Part shown: positions 1 to 5,561 of the stretch, piece after piece
Numbering within the stretch: the stretch's first letter is position 1
Layout: each line of letters starts with the position of its first letter
Origin: CAISIP01 sp046594635
GTDB taxonomy: Bacteria > Pseudomonadota > Gammaproteobacteria > Burkholderiales > Burkholderiaceae_C
Assembly: GCA_046594635.1 (NCBI GenBank)
Contig: JBKJRR010000496.1
Coordinates: 1-5,561, forward strand
Length of the DNA stretch: 5,561 nucleotides
Direction: 5' to 3'
Translations under genes and position numbers: made by a program
The notes under the pieces: model-generated
Told to the model about the DNA's origin: nothing
Databases searched by the model: none
The model's input: only the letters and a program-made list of their open reading frames with translations

Positions 1-270
1 GCGGTGATCTCGATCGTCATTGCCGGCATCACCACCGGCTTCGGCACGATGGGTCCAGCGCTGGCCGAAGGCCGTGCCGTGGCCACCGCGCTCACGGCGC
101 TGGCCCAGCAGCCCGACGCCTCGGCAACGGTCACGCGCACGCTCTTTGTTGGCCTGGCGATGATCGAGTCCACGGCGATCTACTGCTTCGTCGTGTCGAT
201 GATCCTGATCTTCGCCAACCCGTTCTGGAACGCGGCGGTCGCGCACGCCGCAACTGCCGCAGGCAAGTAA
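1..270 (+). CDS. atpE: N-type F1Fo ATPase subunit c (5' end cut off by window)
   Basis: This is the proteolipid that forms the rotor ring in the membrane and carries ions through Fo. Only the last 89 residues are present. The reading frame is open from base 1, so the GTG at base 4 is probably an internal valine and the true start lies upstream. Two hydrophobic hairpin helices (about residues 2-33 and 45-72 of the visible part) are joined by a polar loop reading A-Q-Q-P-D. Helix 1 has G-P-A-L-A-E-G with a glutamate at visible residue 23. Helix 2 has M-I-E-S-T-A-I-Y with the ion-carrying glutamate at residue 56, then S57, T58 and Y61. The two glutamates are 33 residues apart, the same spacing as Q32 and E65 in the Ilyobacter sodium-binding c subunit. 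This pattern fits the N-ATPase group. It could bind Na+, but an N-type ring from Burkholderia pseudomallei has been reported as proton-specific, so the ion cannot be settled here. The b subunit gene follows after 3 bases. Confidence 0.93.
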   Translation, partial: AVISIVIAGITTGFGTMGPALAEGRAVATALTALAQQPDASATVTRTLFVGLAMIESTAIYCFVVSMILIFANPFWNAAVAHAATAAGK

Positions 271-273
271 GCC

Positions 274-1116
274 ATGCTGATCGACTGGTTCACCGTCGGT
301 GCGCAGTTGCTCAACTTCGTCGTCCTGGTGTGGCTGATGAAGCGCTTTCTCTACCAGCCTGTGCTGGATGCGATCGCGACGCGCGAGAAGCGCATCGCCG
401 ACCAGATCGCTGACGCTGTGGCCAAGGAAGCGCAGGCATCCGCCGAGCGCAAGACCTTCGAGGACAAGAACACTGCCTTCGACCAGGAGCGTGCGGGCCT
501 GCTGAGCAAGGCCAGCGCCGACGCCCAGGCCGAAGGCCAGCGTCTGGCTGACGAGGCACAGAAGGCAGCGGATGCGCTGGCTGCACAGCGCCACAAGTCA
601 CTGGCCACACAGGCCGCACACTTGCAGCAACTGGTGGCTGGCCGCGCAGTGCACGAGGTGTTCGCGGTCGCGCGCAAGACCCTGGCCGACCTGGCAAACG
701 CAGGCTTGGAAGAACGCATGGTCGAGGTCTTCAACGGGCACCTGCGTGATCTGGCCGACCCTGCCAAGCAGACGCTCGGGGCGGCGTTGAAGCAGAGCGC
801 CGATGCCGCCCTGGTGCGCAGCCACTTCGAGCTGGCCGCAGTTCAGCAGGACGCCATCCGCAACGCCGTCAACGAAACCTTTTCGGCCGACGTACCCCTG
901 CACTTCGAGACCGCGGGCGATGCCATCTGCGGCATCGAGCTGAATGCCGGTGGCCAGAAGCTGGCCTGGACGATCGACGCGTACCTGCGCGACCTCGAAC
1001 ACGAGGTCGCGGCGCTGCTGGAGCCCGCGGCAAAGCCGGTGCACGCCCACAAGCGGGGTGCTGCGCATCCGTCAGCGGCCGCGCCGGCGCAGGGTGTCGA
1101 TCCGGTCGCCGCATGA
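274..1116 (+). CDS. atpF: N-type F1Fo ATPase subunit b with C-terminal delta-like domain
   Basis: This is the peripheral stalk that holds the F1 head still against rotation. At 280 residues it is far longer than an ordinary bacterial b (about 156). Residues 5-25 form one membrane-spanning helix, followed by the b-type stretch around R24-F25-L26-Y27-x-P29-V30. Residues 32-125 are charged, Ala/Glu/Lys/Gln-rich and helical, as expected for the dimeric coiled-coil stalk. Residues 180-249 resemble the C-terminal part of subunit delta: L-V-R-S-H-F-E-L, a helix, a beta segment, then a G-D-A-I-C-G-I-E-L turn (residues 215-223) and a final helix. In delta this region contacts b and F1. No separate delta gene follows, so the function appears to be built into this protein. 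The last 30 residues are an Ala/Pro/His-rich tail with no recognisable fold. The ATG at 274 places the membrane helix at the N-terminus as expected. No strong ribosome binding site is visible, so coupling to the c gene 3 bases upstream is likely. The stop overlaps the alpha start. Confidence 0.92.
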   Translation: MLIDWFTVGAQLLNFVVLVWLMKRFLYQPVLDAIATREKRIADQIADAVAKEAQASAERKTFEDKNTAFDQERAGLLSKASADAQAEGQRLADEAQKAADALAAQRHKSLATQAAHLQQLVAGRAVHEVFAVARKTLADLANAGLEERMVEVFNGHLRDLADPAKQTLGAALKQSADAALVRSHFELAAVQQDAIRNAVNETFSADVPLHFETAGDAICGIELNAGGQKLAWTIDAYLRDLEHEVAALLEPAAKPVHAHKRGAAHPSAAAPAQGVDPVAA

Positions 1117-2744
1117 AGGCGCTGGCCCACCCCACAGGGGCATCGCACAGTGCACAGCAAAAAAGTGCAGCGGCGAGCGCCGTGCCGCAAAGCGCCCTGG
1201 CCAGGAAGGCGCTCGATCGCGGCTTCTCCGCAATGGCCAAGGCGCGCGACGCCTTCGCACCCGCCTTCACGCCGCGCGAGGTCGGCAACATCACGCAGGT
1301 GACCACTGGCATCGCCCAGGTCAGCGGACTGCCCGGCGCCGGCTTCGATGAATTGCTGATGTTCCCCGGCGGACTGGCCGGCATCGCGTTCAACGTCGAC
1401 GAACACGAACTGGGTGTCGTGCTGCTGGGTGCGTACTGGCACCTCCAGGCCGGGGACGAAGTGCGCCGCACCGGCCGCGTGATGGACGTTGCCGTCGGCT
1501 TGGGCTTGCTGGGGCGCGTCATCGATCCGCTCGGTCGCCCGCTCGACGGCCTCGGCCCGGTCGAATCGACGGCGCGGTTGCCCATCGAGCGGCCGGCCGC
1601 CGCCATCATGGACCGCGCCCCGGTCGTCGTGCCGCTGCAGACCGGGCTGAAGGTCATCGACGCGCTGATCCCGATCGGCCGTGGCCAGCGTGAGCTGATC
1701 CTCGGCGACCGCCAGACCGGCAAGACCGCGATCGCGCTCGACACCATCCTGAACCAGCGCGGTCAGGATGTCGTCTGCGTCTACTGTGCCATCGGCCAGC
1801 GCGCGTCCGCTGTCGCCAAAGCGGTCGCAACGCTGCGCGACAAGGGCGCAATGGACTACACGGTGGTCGTCGTCACCGAGGGCAATCAACCGCCGGGTCT
1901 GGCGTACATCACGCCCTACGCGGCCACGAGCATCGCCGAACATTTCATGGAGGCCGGCCGCGACGTGCTGATCGTCTACGACGACCTGACCCAGCACGCA
2001 CGCGCCTACCGCGAGCTTTCGTTGCTGCTGCGCCGGCCGCCGGGTCGCGAAGCCTTCCCGGGCGACATCTTCTACATCCATTCGCGGCTGCTCGAACGCT
2101 CGACGCACCTCAGCCCTGAGCGCGGCGGCGGCTCGCTCACCGCACTGCCGATCATCGAGACCGAGGCCGAGGACATCTCGGCCTACATCCCGACCAACCT
2201 GATCTCGATCACCGACGGGCAGATCTACCTGTCGCCGTCATTGTTCGAACTGGGCGTACTGCCCGCGGTAGACGTGGGAAAGTCGGTGTCGCGGGTCGGC
2301 GGGAAGGCGCAACGCGGACCCTTCCGTGCCGTGGCGGGCGACCTGAAGCTGGCTTACGCGCAGTTCGAGGAACTCGAGACCTTTTCGCGCTTTGGCGCGC
2401 GGCTGGACGACGCGACCCGCAAGACCATCGCGCACGGCCAGCGCATCCGCGCCTGCCTGAAGCAGCCGCAGTTCGATCCGGTGGCGGTGCCCGCGCAGAT
2501 CGCCCTGCTGTTGGCGTTGACAGCCGGCCTGTTCGACACCGTGCCCCTGCCGCGCATGGCCGAGGCGCAGCGCGTGGTTCAGGACGCCGTGGCGCAGCTC
2601 GATGCGCCGCTGAGAGGGCGGCTGGTCGGTGCTGACAAGCTGAGCGACGCGGATGCCAAGGCCGTCACCGACATCGCGCGCGCGGCGCTGAAGCCCTTCT
2701 TGCCTAAGCCGGATGCAGAGCCGGCAGCCCAGGTGCGCCCGTGA
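1113..2744 (+). CDS. atpA: N-type F1Fo ATPase subunit alpha
   Basis: This is the non-catalytic nucleotide-binding subunit of the alpha3-beta3 head; it supplies an arginine finger to the catalytic sites on beta. At 543 residues it is about 30 longer than E. coli alpha (513), mostly through an Ala-rich N-terminal leader. The beta-barrel domain begins near residue 55 (V-G-N-I-T-Q-V). The P-loop G-D-R-Q-T-G-K-T is at residues 198-205 with K204/T205, and carries the Q typical of alpha rather than beta. The Walker B segment I-V-Y-D-D is at 287-291. Next comes a well-kept core including L-L-L-R-R-P-P-G-R-E-A-F-P-G-D. The alpha signature P-A-V-D-V-G-K-S-V-S-R-V-G-G lies around 383-396, with R394 as the expected arginine finger. 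The ATG at 1113 overlaps the b stop as ATGA, which supports this start. A later ATG at codon 41 could be used but would remove part of the N-terminal region. Key residues look intact, so a working subunit is expected. Confidence 0.96.
   Translation: MKALAHPTGASHSAQQKSAAASAVPQSALARKALDRGFSAMAKARDAFAPAFTPREVGNITQVTTGIAQVSGLPGAGFDELLMFPGGLAGIAFNVDEHELGVVLLGAYWHLQAGDEVRRTGRVMDVAVGLGLLGRVIDPLGRPLDGLGPVESTARLPIERPAAAIMDRAPVVVPLQTGLKVIDALIPIGRGQRELILGDRQTGKTAIALDTILNQRGQDVVCVYCAIGQRASAVAKAVATLRDKGAMDYTVVVVTEGNQPPGLAYITPYAATSIAEHFMEAGRDVLIVYDDLTQHARAYRELSLLLRRPPGREAFPGDIFYIHSRLLERSTHLSPERGGGSLTALPIIETEAEDISAYIPTNLISITDGQIYLSPSLFELGVLPAVDVGKSVSRVGGKAQRGPFRAVAGDLKLAYAQFEELETFSRFGARLDDATRKTIAHGQRIRACLKQPQFDPVAVPAQIALLLALTAGLFDTVPLPRMAEAQRVVQDAVAQLDAPLRGRLVGADKLSDADAKAVTDIARAALKPFLPKPDAEPAAQVRP
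2731..2735 (+). promoter_or_regulatory. ribosome binding site for atpG
   Basis: AGGTG lies 5 bases before the GTG start at 2741, inside the last codons of the alpha gene. It matches the anti-Shine-Dalgarno consensus and supports the GTG start of gamma. Confidence 0.5.
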
Positions 2745-3640
2745 GCGAAAGCACCGCCGGCCTTCGTCGGAAGATCACAGGTGCCGGCGATCTGCAAGCC
2801 GTGGTGCGGACGATGAAGGCGCTCGCAGCTTCGAGCATCGGCGACTATGAGCGCTCGGTGCTCGCGCTCGTCGACTACGACCGCATGGTCTCGCTCGGCC
2901 TGGGCGAATGTTTCCGGCAGGCGCGGGCCAGTCCCGACGCCGCGAGCGAACGCGTGCCGGCAGACGCGACGGCCCCGATCGGCGCCATCGTCTTCGGCTC
3001 GGACCAGGGGCTGGTCGGCCCGTTCAACGATGTGATCGCCGAGCACGCGGTCCGCACCTTGGCCGGTCTGCCGGGTCAGCCACAGGTGTGGGCCGTCGGC
3101 GAACGGGTCCAGGCGAGGCTGAAGGATCGAGGCCTGGAGGGTCTTGGCGCGTATGCCGTGCCAGCTTCGGTCGAGGCGATCGCGCCGCTCGTCGCGCAGA
3201 TCCAGATCGACAGCGAGGCACGCCGCGTCAAGATGGGGCTGGGCCAGTCCATGCAGGTCCATGTCTTCCACAACCGGCCGGTGGCCGCTTCGCTGTACGA
3301 GCCCGTTGGCCAACGCCTGCTGCCGCTCGACGCCGCCTGGCGGACTAGCCTGGCGGCCGTGCCCTGGCCCGGCAAGATGTTGCCCGAAGTGCTGGACCAC
3401 GGTGCGACGACATTGCGCGCATTGATCCGCGAGTACCTGTTCATATCGCTGTTCCGCGCCTGCGCTGAATCGCTGGCGAGCGAGAACGCCAGCCGGCTGG
3501 CGGCGATGGAGCGCGCCGACCGCAACATCTTGGACCTGCTCGAACACCTGCACGGTCGCTTTCACCGGCTGCGCCAGGGTTCGATCGACGAGGAACTGTT
3601 CGATGTCACCGCGGGCTACGAAGCCCTGGCCCATCCGTGA
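2741..3640 (+). CDS. atpG: N-type F1Fo ATPase subunit gamma
   Basis: This is the central rotor shaft: its N- and C-terminal helices form a coiled coil inside the alpha/beta head and its base sits on the c ring. The protein has 299 residues, close to the usual 285-295. The N-terminal helix (about 1-57) carries R-R-K-I near residues 9-12 and V-R-T-M-K-A-L-A-A-S (22-31), matching the family's T-x-A-M-x-M-V-A region. The Rossmann-like middle starts with I-V-F-G-S-D-Q-G-L-V-G-P-F-N (83-96), equivalent to S-T-D-R-G-L-C-G-G-L-N in E. coli. The C-terminal helix (about 238-299) contains A-E-S-L-A-S-E-N-A-S-R-L-A-A-M (242-256) and R-Q-G-S-I-D-E-E-L (279-287). The classical gamma signature is altered at its end (see findings), as in divergent members. 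The GTG start at 2741 overlaps the alpha stop as GTGA and has an AGGTG ribosome site 5 bases upstream. Its own stop overlaps the ackA start. Confidence 0.94.
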   Translation: MSESTAGLRRKITGAGDLQAVVRTMKALAASSIGDYERSVLALVDYDRMVSLGLGECFRQARASPDAASERVPADATAPIGAIVFGSDQGLVGPFNDVIAEHAVRTLAGLPGQPQVWAVGERVQARLKDRGLEGLGAYAVPASVEAIAPLVAQIQIDSEARRVKMGLGQSMQVHVFHNRPVAASLYEPVGQRLLPLDAAWRTSLAAVPWPGKMLPEVLDHGATTLRALIREYLFISLFRACAESLASENASRLAAMERADRNILDLLEHLHGRFHRLRQGSIDEELFDVTAGYEALAHP

Positions 3641-4860
3641 ACATCCTGACGCTCAACGCCGGCTCGTCGAGCATCAAGTTTGCGCTTTATCGGCAGGACT
3701 CAGCGTTGCAGCGTGTGCTGCGCGGTCAGGTCGACCGCATCGGCCATGCCGACGTGGCGATCGATGTCGAGGTGTCGAATGATGTGTCGGTCAGGGCGGC
3801 CGGCATGGGGCAGTTGCATCCGCATCACGCCATCGCCGGCGGCAGCTTCGACACCGCTGCCACGGCGTTGCTGAAATGGCTCGAGGCGCAAGCTGCATTC
3901 GGGTCCATCGCCGGCGTCGGCCACCGCGTCGTGCACGGCATGCAGCACAGCGAGCCTCACGAAGCCGATGAGGCCCTGCTGGCCGAACTGCGCCGCATCA
4001 AGCCCGACGACCCGGACCACTTGCCAGGCGAGATCCGGCTCATCGAACTGGTGCGCGAACGCCAACCGCACTTGCCGCAACTGGCGTGTTTCGACACCGC
4101 GTTCCACCACAGCCTGCCGCGCGTGGCGCAGTTGCTGCCGATTCCGCGCCACTACGAAGCCCAGGGCCTGCGTCGCTATGGCTTCCATGGTCTGTCGTAC
4201 GCCTACCTGATCGAAGAACTGGGGCGCGTCGCCGGGGCCGAGGTGGCGCAGGGACGGGTGATCCTTGCGCATCTTGGCAGCGGCGCCAGCCTCGCCGCGG
4301 TCCACGCTGGGCGCTGCGTCGACACCAGCATGGCATTCACGCCGACGGCGGGCCTGCCGATGGCCACCCGCTCGGGTGATCTCGATCCCGGCATTGCGGC
4401 GCATCTGGCGCGCACGGAGGGCATGAGCACGCAGCGCTTCTACGCGATGGCGAACCACGAGTCCGGGCTGCTCGGTATCTCGGAGACGAGCGGCGACATG
4501 CGTGACCTGCTCGCCGCCGAAGGCAGCGACGTGCGCGCTGCCGAAGCCGTGGGCCTGTTCTGCTATCAGACCAAGAAATGGATCGGCGCCTATGCCGCGG
4601 CGCTGGGCGGCGTCGACACGCTGGTGTTTGCCGGTGGCATCGGCGAACACGCGGCGCCGGTGCGCGAGCGCATCTGCAACGGTCTTGGCTTTCTCGGCAT
4701 CGAGCTGGACACGGCACGCAATGCCGCACACGCCGAGGTGATCTCGAGCGCTGCCGCCCGGACGTCGGTTCGCGTCATCCGCACCGACGAGGAACTGATG
4801 ATCGCCCGCTCGGTGAGCCGATGGTTGGCCACGAAAACTCAAACGAAAGGCTCGTCATGA
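3637..4860 (+). CDS. ackA: acetate kinase
   Basis: This cytoplasmic enzyme catalyses acetyl-phosphate + ADP <-> acetate + ATP. The 407 residues match the family length of about 400, and the ASKHA-fold motifs appear in order. N7-A-G-S10-S-S12-I-K14 is at the N-terminus. G-H-R97-V-V-H-G, F-D153-T-A-F-H and Y-G-F-H184-G-L-S-Y follow, then H212-L-G-S-G, T-R245-S-G-D and F-A-G-G-I-G-E (331-337). T-D-E385-E-L-M-I-A-R is near the end. These line up with the catalytic N7, R91, D148, H180, R241 and E384 of the Methanosarcina enzyme, so activity is expected. Only the GTG at 3637 gives the conserved N-terminus; it overlaps the gamma stop as GTGA. No convincing ribosome site precedes it, so translation is probably coupled to gamma. 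It lies directly before phosphoketolase, its supplier of acetyl-phosphate, which points to ATP formation as the physiological direction. Propionate kinase is a related family, but the neighbour favours acetate. Confidence 0.97.
   Translation: MNILTLNAGSSSIKFALYRQDSALQRVLRGQVDRIGHADVAIDVEVSNDVSVRAAGMGQLHPHHAIAGGSFDTAATALLKWLEAQAAFGSIAGVGHRVVHGMQHSEPHEADEALLAELRRIKPDDPDHLPGEIRLIELVRERQPHLPQLACFDTAFHHSLPRVAQLLPIPRHYEAQGLRRYGFHGLSYAYLIEELGRVAGAEVAQGRVILAHLGSGASLAAVHAGRCVDTSMAFTPTAGLPMATRSGDLDPGIAAHLARTEGMSTQRFYAMANHESGLLGISETSGDMRDLLAAEGSDVRAAEAVGLFCYQTKKWIGAYAAALGGVDTLVFAGGIGEHAAPVRERICNGLGFLGIELDTARNAAHAEVISSAAARTSVRVIRTDEELMIARSVSRWLATKTQTKGSS
4845..4850 (+). promoter_or_regulatory. ribosome binding site for xfp
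   Basis: GAAAGG lies 6 bases before the ATG at 4857, within the last codons of ackA. It supports the ATG in the ATGA overlap as the phosphoketolase start. Confidence 0.55.
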
Positions 4861-5561
4861 CAGCGAAGAATCCAACGCTCGATGTGACCCAACTCGCCCG
4901 CATCGACGCTTACTGGCGTGCTGCGAATTACCTCTCGGTCGGGCAAATCTACCTCTGCGACAACCCGCTGCTGCGGCGCCCGCTGGCGCTTTCAGACATC
5001 AAGCACATGCTGCTCGGGCACTGGGGCACGACACCAGGGCAGAATTTCATCTACGTGCACCTGAACCGGGTCATCAAGCAGTACGACCTGGACATGATCT
5101 ATGTGTCAGGGCCCGGACACGGCGGGCCGGCGGTGGTGGCCAACACGTATCTCGAAGGCACTTACAGCGAGGTCTATCCCGACATCAGTCAGGACGTGGC
5201 CGGCCTGCAGAAGCTCTTTCTCCAGTTCTCGTTTCCCGGTGGCATTCCGAGGCATGCGTCGCCCGAGTGCCCCGGCTCGATCCACGAAGGCGGCGAGCTG
5301 GGCTACTCGCTCAGCCATTCGTTCGGAGCCGTGTTCGACAATCCCGAGCTGATCGTCGCCTGCGTCGTCGGCGACGGTGAGGCCGAGACCGGGCCCCTGG
5401 CCACGGCCTGGCATTCGAACAAGTTCCTCGATCCGGTGACCGACGGCGCGGTGCTGCCCATCCTGCACCTCAATGGCTACAAGATCGCCAACCCGACCGT
5501 GCTGGCGCGCATCTCCCGCGAGGAGCTGGAGCAGTTTCTGCGTGGCTGCGGATGGACGCCG
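4857..5561 (+). CDS. xfp: phosphoketolase (N-terminal 235 codons; 3' end beyond window)
   Basis: This thiamine-diphosphate enzyme cleaves xylulose 5-phosphate (and in dual-specificity members fructose 6-phosphate) with phosphate. It yields acetyl-phosphate plus glyceraldehyde 3-phosphate or erythrose 4-phosphate. The frame stays open to the window end. Full proteins have about 790-800 residues, so roughly 30 percent is seen. The visible part is highly typical: Y-W-R-A-A-N-Y-L-S-V-G-Q-I-Y-L (19-33), G-H55-W-G-T-T-P-G (54-61), G-P-G-H88-G-G-P-A (85-92), F-S-F-P-G-G-I-P (124-131), S-I-H143-E-G-G-E-L-G-Y-S-L-S-H154 (141-154). The diphosphate/Mg motif G-D-G-E-A-E-T-G-P-L is at 172-181, with H-L-N206-G-Y-K-I downstream. 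The histidines correspond to active-site histidines known in bifidobacterial phosphoketolases. The ATG at 4857 overlaps the ackA stop as ATGA and has a GAAAGG site. No frameshift or stop is seen. Substrate preference between the two sugar phosphates cannot be told from this part. Confidence 0.97.
   Translation, partial: MTAKNPTLDVTQLARIDAYWRAANYLSVGQIYLCDNPLLRRPLALSDIKHMLLGHWGTTPGQNFIYVHLNRVIKQYDLDMIYVSGPGHGGPAVVANTYLEGTYSEVYPDISQDVAGLQKLFLQFSFPGGIPRHASPECPGSIHEGGELGYSLSHSFGAVFDNPELIVACVVGDGEAETGPLATAWHSNKFLDPVTDGAVLPILHLNGYKIANPTVLARISREELEQFLRGCGWTP

Larger units (their letters stand above)
1..5561 (+). other. operon segment: N-ATPase genes continuing into ackA-xfp
   Basis: Six genes lie on one strand. 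The c/b gap is 3 bases, and b/alpha, alpha/gamma, gamma/ackA and ackA/xfp overlap by 4 bases each. No hairpin followed by a T-run and no promoter-like spacer is present at any junction. A single transcript is the simplest reading; the promoter must lie upstream of the window and the end downstream of it. Confidence 0.85.

Noticed and set aside
4..270. GTG at base 4 as the true start of the c subunit
   Set aside because: The frame is open to base 1 and part of helix 1 is missing from the visible protein. The GTG is most likely an internal valine of a gene cut by the window edge.
843..2108. Long open frame (421 codons) on the minus strand opposite atpF/atpA
   Set aside because: It lies opposite strongly conserved b and alpha genes, and its translation is Arg/Asp/Gln/Val-rich with no family motif. 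Long antisense frames are common in GC-rich coding DNA.
2579..3634. Minus-strand open frame (351 codons) opposite atpG
   Set aside because: It is a codon-bias shadow of the gamma gene; no motif or start context supports it.
3076..3640. Gamma as a degraded pseudogene because of its weak signature
   Set aside because: The frame is intact over 299 codons with all core regions in place. Divergence is better explained by N-type specialisation.
3628..3645. Possible terminator or promoter between the ATPase genes and ackA
   Set aside because: The genes overlap by 4 bases. No hairpin with a T-run and no convincing -35/-10 pair is visible around the junction.
3700..4842. Long open frame (380 codons) on the minus strand opposite ackA
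   Set aside because: It shadows a clearly conserved acetate kinase. It has a low-complexity Arg/Gln/Val-rich product, no ribosome site and no recognisable domain.
5106..5468. Minus-strand open frame, and a plus-strand frame at 5101-5352, inside the phosphoketolase region
   Set aside because: The phosphoketolase frame covers this region with near-complete family motifs; the other frames are shadows.

Overview
This window is a fully coding, single-direction (+ strand) piece of a GC-rich bacterial operon. It reads: end of an ATP synthase c subunit, a long b subunit fused to a delta-like domain, the alpha subunit, the gamma subunit, acetate kinase, and the first 235 codons of phosphoketolase. 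The GC-rich composition and the protein style suggest a proteobacterium, most likely a betaproteobacterium of the Burkholderiales type. That placement is inference from impression, not from a search.

Region 1 (1-3640) is the distal half of an alternative 'N-type' F1Fo ATPase operon. Three features separate it from the housekeeping ATP synthase. The c subunit has a second glutamate in helix 1 plus an E-S-T-x-x-Y motif in helix 2. The b subunit is 280 residues long and ends in a delta-like domain. No separate delta gene lies between b and alpha. The order c-b-alpha-gamma matches the end of the published N-ATPase order atpDCQRBEFAG, so beta, epsilon, the two small membrane proteins AtpQ/AtpR and subunit a are expected just upstream.

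Region 2 (3637-5561) carries ackA and xfp, which form an acetyl-phosphate branch. Phosphoketolase splits xylulose 5-phosphate (and often fructose 6-phosphate) with phosphate into acetyl-phosphate and an aldose phosphate. Acetate kinase then converts acetyl-phosphate plus ADP into acetate plus ATP.

The b/alpha, alpha/gamma, gamma/ackA and ackA/xfp junctions are all 4-base stop/start overlaps (ATGA, GTGA, GTGA, ATGA). The c/b gap is 3 bases. There is no room for a terminator or promoter between the ATPase genes and the carbon genes. The most interesting reading is that an oxygen-independent ATP source (phosphoketolase plus acetate kinase) is made together with a rotary pump thought to work mainly by ATP hydrolysis. 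That would let sugar phosphates energise the membrane when respiration is limited. The genes are directly supported by sequence; the joint function is inference.

No RNA genes, mobile elements, CRISPR arrays, repeats or terminators were seen, and no non-coding stretch exceeds a few bases.
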